From positions 1,881,127 through 1,945,126 of the forward strand of contig NZ_WNXD01000002.1 in assembly GCF_014172375.1 (NCBI RefSeq): DNA of 64,000 bases, in the 5' to 3' direction. The notes beneath the pieces are model-generated. The model did no database searches, was not told where the DNA came from, and worked only from the letters and a program-made list of their open reading frames with translations. Shown in pieces: positions 16,019 to 23,332 of this stretch (the first letter of the stretch is position 1; each line of letters opens with the position of its first letter). This DNA is from Pedobacter planticolens (GTDB lineage: Bacteria > Bacteroidota > Bacteroidia > Sphingobacteriales > Sphingobacteriaceae). A program made the translations under genes and the position numbers.

Positions 16019-17062
16019 ATGAAAATTAAATCTCTACTTTTTATTGTTGCCCTCGGATGTACTACTGCTACCTATGCACAAGAAACTGCCACTCCTTTGC
16101 AAATTTCTGGTTCGGTAGATACCTATTACAAATATGATTTTGCCAAAGCGGCTAACATTAACACCTATTTCGCGAATGAGCAGAATTCCATTTCATTAGG
16201 GATGATAGACTTGGCGTTGAAAAAAACTACAGGTAAAGCATCATTTGTTGGTGAATTATCTTTCGGTCCACGCGGACAATCGCAATCTATACCAAATGCT
16301 GCAGGTGCTTATGATGAAAACACGAACAGTTTCAATATTCAGAATTTATATGTGAGTTACGCTTTTACAGATAAATTTAGCATGACTGCTGGTTACATGG
16401 GTACGTTTATTGGTTACGAGGTGATTTCGCCAGCGGCTAATTTTAACTACTCTACTTCTTATTTATTTGGATCAGGTCCTTTTCAAAATGCAGGTATTAA
16501 AGCGAGTTATGCATTTTCTGATAAAGTGAGTTTAATGGCAGGTTTGTTTAACGATTGGAATGTGTACCAAGATTTTAACGGCGTATCTCATGTTGGTGCG
16601 CAATTAACAGTAACTCCAGTTACCGGTTGGACAGCTTATTTGAATGTGCTTTCTGGTCGTTCGGCAGGTGCGCCAGGTACAGGAACCATATTCGATTTAA
16701 CTACAGCTTATCAAATTACCGATCAATTTAAATTAGGTTTAAACGCTGCTGATTATTCAGTTTCGAACGATAATGGAGGTTATTCGGGTGTAGCTTTATA
16801 TCCTCAATATGCGTTTACCAAAGCAGTTGCTTTAGGTTTAAGAGGCGAGTATTTTAACTATAAAGGGATTGGTACAGCGGCAGATGTAAGTGTAGCTTCG
16901 GTTACGTTATCTGCTAATATCAAATCGGGCGGATTAACATTTATTCCAGAGGTTCGTTTTGATAGTGATAAAGATTTCTCGCAAGGATTTACAAAAACTA
17001 ACGGAATAACTGCTGCAAAATCAGCTTCTCAATTTTCTTTAGCTGCGGTTTACGCTTTTTAA
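16019..17062 (+). CDS. outer-membrane porin (beta-barrel porin-2/OmpL-like)
   Basis: This 347-residue protein has a signal peptide (MKIKSLLFIVALGCTTATYA). The mature part is one long alternating-residue beta-barrel: LQISGSVDTYYKYDFAKAAN at the start, then FSMTAGYMGTFIGYEVISPA and VSLMAGLFNDWNVYQDFNGV. It ends in ...FSLAAVYAF with the C-terminal Phe expected of outer-membrane barrels. Proteins of this type beside amtB in Bacteroidota presumably let small nitrogen compounds enter the periplasm; that substrate is inferred from position only. A strong terminator follows at 17083. Confidence 0.85.
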   Translation: MKIKSLLFIVALGCTTATYAQETATPLQISGSVDTYYKYDFAKAANINTYFANEQNSISLGMIDLALKKTTGKASFVGELSFGPRGQSQSIPNAAGAYDENTNSFNIQNLYVSYAFTDKFSMTAGYMGTFIGYEVISPAANFNYSTSYLFGSGPFQNAGIKASYAFSDKVSLMAGLFNDWNVYQDFNGVSHVGAQLTVTPVTGWTAYLNVLSGRSAGAPGTGTIFDLTTAYQITDQFKLGLNAADYSVSNDNGGYSGVALYPQYAFTKAVALGLRGEYFNYKGIGTAADVSVASVTLSANIKSGGLTFIPEVRFDSDKDFSQGFTKTNGITAAKSASQFSLAAVYAF

Positions 17063-17082
17063 TAAACAAAACAAACTATAAG

Positions 17083-17108
17083 CGTCCCGATTAATCGGGA
17101 CGTTTTTT
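17083..17108 (+). terminator. intrinsic terminator after the amtB-porin unit
   Basis: CGTCCCGATTAATCGGGACG is a perfect palindrome (17083-17102) followed by six Ts. It ends 11 bases before the next start codon. Confidence 0.9.
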
Positions 17109-17119
17109 ATGCTTAACCA

Positions 17120-17704
17120 ATGAAATTTATATCGAGCTTTTTCTTGTTGATTACTTGTTTTGTGTACGCAAATGCGCAAAGCGAAAATTTATTACCAGTA
17201 GATGAACATGGAAAGCTCATTTATTACGAGGTAGTAGAGTTAAAAGGAACAACTCAAGATTCGCTTAAAATTAGAGCAGTTAATTACCTTAAAAAACAGA
17301 ATAAAGATGTACAGTTTAAGTCGGCGCAGGGCGATACCGCATTCATCGCCAATGGCAAAATGATCATCAATAAAACATTACTGGTGATGTCGCATCCCTC
17401 TGGAGAAATCCTATATCGCTTTCAAGTAGAAGTAAAAGAGGCGAAGTATCGTTTTTGGTTAAGCGACTTTAGTTTTATCCCATACCAACGTGATAGATAT
17501 GGAAATTTTGTGGCAAGTACAACTATAGGTACGCCTTTAGAAAAAGATCCAGGCAAATTAAACGCTGGTCAGTGGAAAGAATATCAAGTGCAAACTGCTA
17601 AATATGCCAAAGACTTGGCCGTTAAGTTTAAGCAGTTTATGGCAAGCAAAAATCCAATAGCTGAACCAATGCCAGAGAAAAAGGTAATCAGTAAAAACTG
17701 GTAA
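17120..17704 (+). CDS. DUF4468 (TBP-like fold) exported protein
   Basis: This 194-residue protein has a signal peptide (MKFISSFFLLITCFVYANAQ). The mature start, LLPVDEHGKLIYYEVVELKG, then VNYLKKQ and the later YRFWLSDFSFIPYQRDRYGN, match the DUF4468 family of Bacteroidota. Its TBP-like fold has no established function. A C-terminal helix contains the conserved WKEYQVQTAKYAKDLA stretch. It has its own start 11 bases after a terminator, so it is probably expressed separately from the porin. Confidence 0.8.
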   Translation: MKFISSFFLLITCFVYANAQSENLLPVDEHGKLIYYEVVELKGTTQDSLKIRAVNYLKKQNKDVQFKSAQGDTAFIANGKMIINKTLLVMSHPSGEILYRFQVEVKEAKYRFWLSDFSFIPYQRDRYGNFVASTTIGTPLEKDPGKLNAGQWKEYQVQTAKYAKDLAVKFKQFMASKNPIAEPMPEKKVISKNW

Positions 17705-17728
17705 TTATTTAGAAGTCGTCTAAAAATG

Positions 17729-17870
17729 AAACCACATAGACACATAGGGTTTTGATCTTGTGGGATAGGAAGATAAATCTTCTAAACATAGTCTTTATGT
17801 GCCTATTGCAATGCCTTTAGGCATGCTATGAGGCTTTAACTTTCATAAAAATCTATGTACCTATGTGGTT
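17729..17870. repeat. 142-bp MITE-like element, copy 2
   Basis: Inverted ends AACCACATAGACACATAG and CTATGTACCTATGTGGTT match each other at 16 of 18 positions. The interior is plainly homologous to 11025-11165, including TTGTGGGATAGGAAGATAAA. It lies between two convergent genes. Confidence 0.85.
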
Positions 17871-17901
17871 ATAATTAATTTTGAATTGAAACAGTTTCTA
17901 C

Positions 17902-18429
17902 TTATTTAGAAGTTTTTGTGCTTAATTGTTTTTCAATCAACTTCAGCATCACTTTAAATTCCTTCTCTTCATATCCCATAGATTGGTAAATGATTTTTCC
18001 ATCTTGATCTATCAAAATATTTCTTGGAATAGATTGTTTAGCAAACTTGCTAAAAACACCTCTATCTACATCTGGTAAAATTGGGAAAGTAAATCCTTTT
18101 TTCGCTTTGTAAGGAATTAATTTGTCCCAACCTTCTTCTCGTCCGAAAACGAAAAACGCAAAATTCTTATTGTCTTTGTATTTATCCCAAATTCTAGTTT
18201 GCACTTCAGGTAGCTCCACATTACACGGCGGACACCACGTTGCAAACAAATTAATTAAAATCAATTTCCCTTTATAATCGGATATATTAACAGTTTTTCC
18301 TTTTTCTAGCTCGAAACTAAAGGATGGAACAGGATCGCCAATCTTGGTGTACGTGTCTTTATCTTCTGTTTGTGCAAAAACAGTAACCGAATACGCGATT
18401 ACTAATAACGATAAGAATATCTTTTTCAT
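17902..18429 (-). CDS. TlpA-like thioredoxin-fold disulfide reductase
   Basis: This 175-residue exported protein has a signal peptide (MKKIFLSLLVIAYSVTVFAQ) followed by an AhpC/TSA-Redoxin-type thioredoxin domain. The active site is C66-P-P-C69 in FATWCPPCNVELPEV. Also visible are the cis-proline loop IPRNILIDQDGKI and the KGKLILINLF strand. It probably reduces or isomerises disulfides, or serves cytochrome maturation, in the periplasm. It may be transcribed from its own promoter at 18447-18476, at the end of the upstream ykuK-like gene. Confidence 0.9.
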   Translation of the reverse strand: MKKIFLSLLVIAYSVTVFAQTEDKDTYTKIGDPVPSFSFELEKGKTVNISDYKGKLILINLFATWCPPCNVELPEVQTRIWDKYKDNKNFAFFVFGREEGWDKLIPYKAKKGFTFPILPDVDRGVFSKFAKQSIPRNILIDQDGKIIYQSMGYEEKEFKVMLKLIEKQLSTKTSK

Positions 18430-18446
18430 AAAATGATTTTATGAAT

Positions 18447-18476
18447 CAAATATACATTAATCTATTTTAACTACAA
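18447..18476 (-). promoter_or_regulatory. promoter of the TlpA-like gene
   Basis: On the minus strand, TATATTTG (18454-18447) matches TAnnTTTG, and TTG (18476-18474) lies 19 bases upstream, the spacing expected for the Bacteroidota housekeeping sigma factor. The leader to the ATG would be about ten bases. Confidence 0.6.
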
Positions 18477-18478
18477 CC

Positions 18479-18952
18479 TTAGTGAACCATCTTGTCTGCA
18501 CAAGTAGAGCTTGCAAAAGCTTCTGGTTTAGCTTTAAAAATAAAGCCCATACTTAAAATATAACCCATTGCCTCGTTTAATGCTTTGTTAGATTTAAACA
18601 TTGGGTTGGTGTTAATATCAGCATGCACTTCTAAATCGACATCATATATGTCCAATAAATCGCAAATAGAATAAGCGGTTTCGATAGATTTTTGCACTTC
18701 TACCAACATCCTTTCTTTAATACCCATTTGTTGCGTGGTTTTATCTTGGTTAATGTACATAAAACCTCCATGATGCTCTCTAACCAAAACAATTACAGTT
18801 GCAAAATCTGTAGTCGCACCTTTAACTTGTGAGTCGGTACCAATGCAAACTTTTAATTTGTAGCCGTTTTCTGTTTCGCGGATAATCGCTTGTTCAACTT
18901 CTTCTAAAATTGACGAATGAATAACTTCGCCACTAAATTTCTTCCAGGTCAT
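18479..18952 (-). CDS. YkuK/DUF458 family RNase H-like protein
   Basis: This 157-residue protein carries the DUF458 signatures: LKVCIGTDSQVKG with D40 as the first acidic residue, VIVLVREHHGGFMYIN, then VDLEVHADINTNPMFKSNKA and GFIFKAKPEAFASSTCADKM. The fold is RNase H-like and may act on nucleic acid; no reaction is established. Length matches the family. It is a single gene, or it is followed 49 bases later by the TlpA-like gene. Confidence 0.9.
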   Translation of the reverse strand: MTWKKFSGEVIHSSILEEVEQAIIRETENGYKLKVCIGTDSQVKGATTDFATVIVLVREHHGGFMYINQDKTTQQMGIKERMLVEVQKSIETAYSICDLLDIYDVDLEVHADINTNPMFKSNKALNEAMGYILSMGFIFKAKPEAFASSTCADKMVH

Positions 18953-19111
18953 ACGTATATGGTGTTAAGGTTAACAACCCGTAATCAGGTTTCCTAAAAT
19001 TAAGGGGTTAGTATTATATAATGATTAATTCAATGTTGTTTATTTGCTAACATTTTATTGGTTTTCAACAAGATAGGTAAAATTTAGGTAAGATGAGATT
19101 AAGAAAAAATA

Positions 19112-19176
19112 GCCGCAGATGCGCAGATTTAAATAAGATGATTTTTTTACAAGCTAAAAATCTGCGCATCTGCGGC
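19112..19176. repeat. 19-bp perfect inverted repeat of the GCCGCAGATG family
   Basis: GCCGCAGATGCGCAGATTT (19112-19130) pairs perfectly with its inverse at 19158-19176, leaving a 27-base loop. A related unit is at 62086-62129. It has no T-run directly after it. It lies in the 340-base divergent gap 18953-19292, which otherwise holds only the helicase promoter. Confidence 0.8.
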
Positions 19177-19280
19177 AGATAAAAAGGTTAACTTAACGGC
19201 ATTACGCTATATGATTAAATTTAAATCTTCTGAATTAATCCTTATTCATTGCTCTTTGTTCCTTAATCATTTTATATCTC

Positions 19281-19288
19281 TACCTTTG
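19281..19288 (+). promoter_or_regulatory. -7 promoter box of the helicase gene
   Basis: TACCTTTG fits TAnnTTTG and ends four bases before ATG 19293. A TTG lies about 22 bases upstream, slightly wide. The expected start point would fall at or next to the ATG, implying a leaderless message. Confidence 0.5.
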
Positions 19289-19292
19289 TGGC

Positions 19293-20600
19293 ATGATGCT
19301 ACAACCCATACTCGATAACCTAAAAATTACTGCACTTAACCAAATGCAAGAAGCAGCAATTTCGGCAACAAAAAAAGGTAACGATATATTGGTGTTAGCG
19401 CCAACTGGTTCTGGCAAAACCTTAGCCTTTTTATTACCAGTTTTAAATAACCTAGTAAAAGATAGTAAAGGTGTTCAGTGTTTAATTTTAGTTCCTTCGA
19501 GAGAATTAGCCTTACAAATAGAACAGGTTTTTAAACAAATGGGTACAGGTTTTAAGGTGAATTGCTGTTATGGCGGACATCCCATAAAAACTGAACGTAA
19601 TAATTTAGAGCAAGCGCCTGCTGTATTAATTGGTACACCTGGTCGTATTGCGTATCATTTACGTCATCAAAATTTCGATGAATCTACTATTACCACTTTA
19701 GTATTAGATGAATTTGATAAAGCCCTAGAGTTTGGTTTTACTGAGGATATGTCGCACATCATTGGATCGTTACTATCTCTAAAACAACGGATTTTAACAT
19801 CGGCAACTGCCATGGAAGAAATACCTGCTTTTACAGGTTTAAAAAATCATACAGAAATAGATTTTTTAAAAGATGTTCAAATAGCTCCAGATTTAAAACT
19901 AAAGAAAGTACAAACTACGGCCGAAGATAAATTAGATACTTTATTTGAACTGATTTGTAAAATAGGAAGTAAAACCACCTTGATTTTCTGTAACCACAGA
20001 GAAACTGTTGATCGGATTAGCGATTTATTAATTGATAAAGATTTAGCGCATGATATTTTTCATGGCGGCATGGAACAGGATGAACGTGAAAGAGCATTGC
20101 TAAAATTTAGAAACGGAAGCATTAAAATTTTAATCACGACCGATTTAGCTTCAAGAGGTTTAGATATTCCAGAAGTAGAATACATTATCCATTATCAATT
20201 ACCGTATACAGAAGATGCATTTTTGCATAGAAACGGTCGCACAGCAAGGATGAATGCGAAAGGTACGGCCTATCTTATTTTAGCAGACGATGAAAAATAT
20301 CCATTCTTAAAAGCTGATATTGAAACTGAAAAGTTAAAAGGACCGTATAAATTACCTCAGGATAGTATTTGGCAAACCTTGTACATTAGTGCAGGTAAAA
20401 AAGATAAAGTAAATAAAATTGATATTGTAGGTATGCTACTTAAAAAAGGCGGACTACAAAAAGACGATGTTGGTTTAATTGAAGTAAAAGATCAGGCAAG
20501 TTATGTAGCGGTTAAAAGGAAACTAGTGCCACAAATTCTTCGTGCTTTAGCCAACGAAAGAGTAAAGAATAAAAAAGTAAAAATAGAAACAGCCATGTAA
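19293..20600 (+). CDS. DEAD-box RNA helicase with DbpA-type RNA-binding tail
   Basis: This 435-residue ATP-dependent RNA helicase is probably involved in ribosome assembly or RNA turnover. Motif I is APTGSGKT (36-43), Ia PSRELALQ, Ib TPGR, motif II LDEFD (D139-E140-F141-D142), III SAT (170-172), IV LIFCNHRETVD, V TTDLASRGLD and VI HRNGRTAR. Residues ~365-432 resemble the DbpA RNA-binding domain (KVNKIDIVGMLLKKGG). Motif II reads DEFD instead of DEAD; the catalytic Asp-Glu is kept. ATG 19293 and 19296 are adjacent; either could serve. Confidence 0.93.
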   Translation: MMLQPILDNLKITALNQMQEAAISATKKGNDILVLAPTGSGKTLAFLLPVLNNLVKDSKGVQCLILVPSRELALQIEQVFKQMGTGFKVNCCYGGHPIKTERNNLEQAPAVLIGTPGRIAYHLRHQNFDESTITTLVLDEFDKALEFGFTEDMSHIIGSLLSLKQRILTSATAMEEIPAFTGLKNHTEIDFLKDVQIAPDLKLKKVQTTAEDKLDTLFELICKIGSKTTLIFCNHRETVDRISDLLIDKDLAHDIFHGGMEQDERERALLKFRNGSIKILITTDLASRGLDIPEVEYIIHYQLPYTEDAFLHRNGRTARMNAKGTAYLILADDEKYPFLKADIETEKLKGPYKLPQDSIWQTLYISAGKKDKVNKIDIVGMLLKKGGLQKDDVGLIEVKDQASYVAVKRKLVPQILRALANERVKNKKVKIETAM

Positions 20601-20679
20601 AGAATAGTCCGAAAGTCAGGAAATTCCGAAAGACAATAACTGAAACGGCTGATCTAAATACCATATACTAAATACTAAA

Positions 20680-20910
20680 ATGAGCAACAACGATATCATG
20701 AAAAAACTAAGGGTAGCTTTATCCTTAAATAGCGATCAGATTATAGAAATTTGTAATCTAGTAGGTTTTACAGTAACTAAAAGTGAGCTTGGCGATATTT
20801 TTAGGAACGACGAACATCCTAACTTTAAGAAATGTGGCGATCAAATTTTGCGCAACTTCTTAAACGGCTTAGTTATTTATAAACGCGGACCGAGAGAAGA
20901 GAAAAAGTAG
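20680..20910 (+). CDS. single-module DUF1456 protein
   Basis: This 76-residue protein matches the DUF1456 (YehS) module: NNDIMKKLRVALSLNSDQII, VGFTVTKSELGDIFR and DQILRNFLNGLVIYKRG. E. coli YehS carries two such modules in tandem; here there is only one, with a complete end and a normal stop at 20908-20910, so it is a natural single-module form or a shortened gene. Its function is unknown. It follows the helicase by 79 bases and may be cotranscribed. Confidence 0.85.
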   Translation: MSNNDIMKKLRVALSLNSDQIIEICNLVGFTVTKSELGDIFRNDEHPNFKKCGDQILRNFLNGLVIYKRGPREEKK

Positions 20911-20958
20911 AATGTTTGTCATCCTGAGGCTGTCGAAAGATTAATATGACGCTCAGTA

Positions 20959-21342
20959 TTAATTGATATTGTATTTAGATACTTTATTAACTAACTTCTC
21001 TATTTTTCCTAAAAGGACATCCATTTTAAAAGGCTTCGACATAAAATCATTTGGAGCACATTCCATATCTTGTACTTCTTTTAAATCGTATAAACCCGAC
21101 ATCATTAAAATAGGGATATGCTTGGTATCTTCATGAGATTTAATTTGGCTACATATTATTCTACCATCAATTTTGCCCAATACAACATCTAGTAAAATTA
21201 AATCTGGTTCGAAATCTGCTAAACGTTCAAAAATAAGCTCTGCATCATTTAAAGGTTCAACATCATATCCGCCAATTTCTAAAATTAGTTGAATGGTTTC
21301 TAGAACGTCATCATCATCATCAACTACGAGTATTTTCTTCAT
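20959..21342 (-). CDS. stand-alone response-regulator receiver protein
   Basis: This 127-residue protein is a receiver domain only. The acidic pocket is VVDDDDD, the phosphoacceptor is D52 in LILLDVVLG, the switch residue is the Ser of LMMSG and the conserved Lys is in FMSKPFK. With no output domain it would act by protein contact or in a phosphorelay. No kinase lies beside it. A promoter with TATATTTG stands five bases from the start. Confidence 0.92.
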   Translation of the reverse strand: MKKILVVDDDDDVLETIQLILEIGGYDVEPLNDAELIFERLADFEPDLILLDVVLGKIDGRIICSQIKSHEDTKHIPILMMSGLYDLKEVQDMECAPNDFMSKPFKMDVLLGKIEKLVNKVSKYNIN

Positions 21343-21347
21343 GTCGG

Positions 21348-21380
21348 CAAATATATTAGATTGTAATAAATATATAACAA
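21348..21380 (-). promoter_or_regulatory. promoter of the receiver protein gene
   Basis: On the minus strand TATATTTG (21355-21348) fits TAnnTTTG; a TTG (21380-21378) lies 22 bases upstream. The box ends five bases before the ATG, so the message is expected to be nearly leaderless. Confidence 0.5.
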
Positions 21381-21456
21381 TAGAAATTGAATTGGGTTTC
21401 TAAATATAAATGTTATTATTTTTTTCTACTTTCCAATATCAATATTTCCTTTAATC

Positions 21457-23253
21457 ATGAAAGCATTTAATTTCTTCAGAGTATTGCTCTGTTTTGCCTT
21501 ACTTAATGTGCTAAACGTTGAAGCACAGCAAAAAGCATCGATCAATTATACAGTTTCAATGGAAAACCCAGAACAGCAAATGTTTCAAGTTTCTATGAAA
21601 ACGAGTATCAATACATCTACAGATTTTATTATGCCTGTTTGGACACCTGGCTACTATCAAAAAATGAATTTTGCACAAAGTGTTTCAAATTTTGAGGTAA
21701 AAAACAAGGCAGGAGCAACGTTGAAATGGACAAAGAAAGATGAAGACACTTGGACAATTGATGCAACAAATCAAACAGATATTACCATAACCTACACTGT
21801 AAAAGCAACAAGAGCATTTGTGGCTGCCAGTTATTTGGGAACAGATAGAGCGTATATTATACCAGGAGCATTATTTTTATATCCCGATGGAAAGATAAAT
21901 CAATCATCAAGTGTTAAAATCAATCCAATAAATAACTGGACAATTGCTACTGGCTTGGCAAAAGTAAAAGATCAGGCTAATACCTATTACGCTTCAGATT
22001 TTGATATTTTATACGATAGCCCGCTATTGGTAGGGCCATTAGAATCTTTACCTCAATTTACGGTAAAAGGTATTCCGCATTATTTTGTTGGCTATAAGAT
22101 GGGAGATTTTGATAAAGAAAGTTTTATAGCTGCCATTAAAAAGATTGTAGAATCTGCATCAAATCTAATTGGTGATATTCCTTATAAAGATTATACTTTT
22201 ATCGCCATTGGCCCAGGACAAGGAGGGATAGAACATTTAAATTCTACCACAATTAGCTTTAATGGAGCAGGCTTAACTACACCAGAGGGAAGAAATAAAC
22301 TATATAATTTTATTGCCCACGAATATTTTCATCATTACAACGTGAAAAGAATTAGACCAATTGAATTAGGACCTTTTGATTACAAAAAAGGAAGTAGAAC
22401 CAATATGTTATGGGTTTCTGAAGGGCTTTCTGTGTATTACGAATACATGGTTGTTAAACGTGCAGGATTGAGTACAGAAGATGAACTTTTCCACGGTTTT
22501 ACTTCAAATATTCTCGCTTATGAAAGTAAACCAGGTAGACATTATCAATCTCTGGTTCAATCTAGTTATAATACATGGTCTGATGGACCTTTTGGACGCA
22601 ATGAAGATGAAATAAACAGAACGATTTCATATTATGATAAAGGGCCAGCTGTAGGTATGTTGCTTGATTTTAAAATTAGAAATGCAACTAACAATCAGAA
22701 ATCGTTGGATGATGTGATGAGAAGAATGTACCAAGAGTATTATCAAAAGCTAAAAAGAGGTTTTACAGAAGCTGAGTTTAGAGCAGAAACCGAAAAAATT
22801 GCAGGAACAGATTTAAAAGAATTATTCGAGTATACCACTACGACAAAAGAATTAGATTATCAGAAATATTTAACCTACGCCGGATTGAATATTGATACCA
22901 TTACCAAAGTATTACCAAATAGCTATACTGGTTTAAAAACTCGTATGCGCAATGATAGTTTGGTGGTGAGTAGTGTTGATTATCAATCGCCAGCTTGGAA
23001 AGCAGGAATAAGAGCCAGAGATATTATTTTAACAACTGCACAAACTGCTGTAAATGCTCAAAGTATTTTAGAAATAGAGAAAACAAGGAAAGCTGATGAA
23101 GTAATAGACTTTAATATCTTACAGAATGGTGTTAAGAAAGATGTAAAACTCAAGTTGGAAAATAAATTGAGCAGATCATTTAACATTACAAGAAAGGAAA
23201 ACCCCACAGCATTGCAACGCCAGATATTAGAAAGTTGGCTGACAAAGAACTAG
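21457..23253 (+). CDS. M61 family metallopeptidase with PDZ domain
   Basis: This 598-residue exported protease belongs to the glycyl-aminopeptidase family. A signal peptide covers about residues 1-23. A beta-sandwich N-terminal domain spans ~25-170 (DFIMPVWTPGYYQKMNFAQS is a family signature). The zinc site is H288-E-Y-F-H292 with third ligand E322 in WVSEGLSVYYEY. A PDZ-like module lies at about residues 485-570 (VSSVDYQSPAWKAGIRARDI). It probably cleaves peptides in the periplasm. It converges with ettA, separated by a long hairpin. Confidence 0.93.
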   Translation: MKAFNFFRVLLCFALLNVLNVEAQQKASINYTVSMENPEQQMFQVSMKTSINTSTDFIMPVWTPGYYQKMNFAQSVSNFEVKNKAGATLKWTKKDEDTWTIDATNQTDITITYTVKATRAFVAASYLGTDRAYIIPGALFLYPDGKINQSSSVKINPINNWTIATGLAKVKDQANTYYASDFDILYDSPLLVGPLESLPQFTVKGIPHYFVGYKMGDFDKESFIAAIKKIVESASNLIGDIPYKDYTFIAIGPGQGGIEHLNSTTISFNGAGLTTPEGRNKLYNFIAHEYFHHYNVKRIRPIELGPFDYKKGSRTNMLWVSEGLSVYYEYMVVKRAGLSTEDELFHGFTSNILAYESKPGRHYQSLVQSSYNTWSDGPFGRNEDEINRTISYYDKGPAVGMLLDFKIRNATNNQKSLDDVMRRMYQEYYQKLKRGFTEAEFRAETEKIAGTDLKELFEYTTTTKELDYQKYLTYAGLNIDTITKVLPNSYTGLKTRMRNDSLVVSSVDYQSPAWKAGIRARDIILTTAQTAVNAQSILEIEKTRKADEVIDFNILQNGVKKDVKLKLENKLSRSFNITRKENPTALQRQILESWLTKN

Positions 23254-23279
23254 AATAACTTTCTACGGTTTTAGATTTT

Positions 23280-23325
23280 AACTTTGACAAAGTTCTAGCA
23301 TGTTGTAAAGAACTTTGTCAAAGTT
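23280..23325. terminator. bidirectional hairpin between convergent genes
   Basis: AACTTTGACAAAGTTCT (23280-23296) and AGAACTTTGTCAAAGTT (23309-23325) are perfect inverse arms with a 12-base loop. Each arm is itself a palindrome (AACTTTG.CAAAGTT), so either one long or two short stems can form. It sits midway between the M61 and ettA stops. It lacks a strong T-run. Confidence 0.65.
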
Positions 23326-23332
23326 TATAGCG

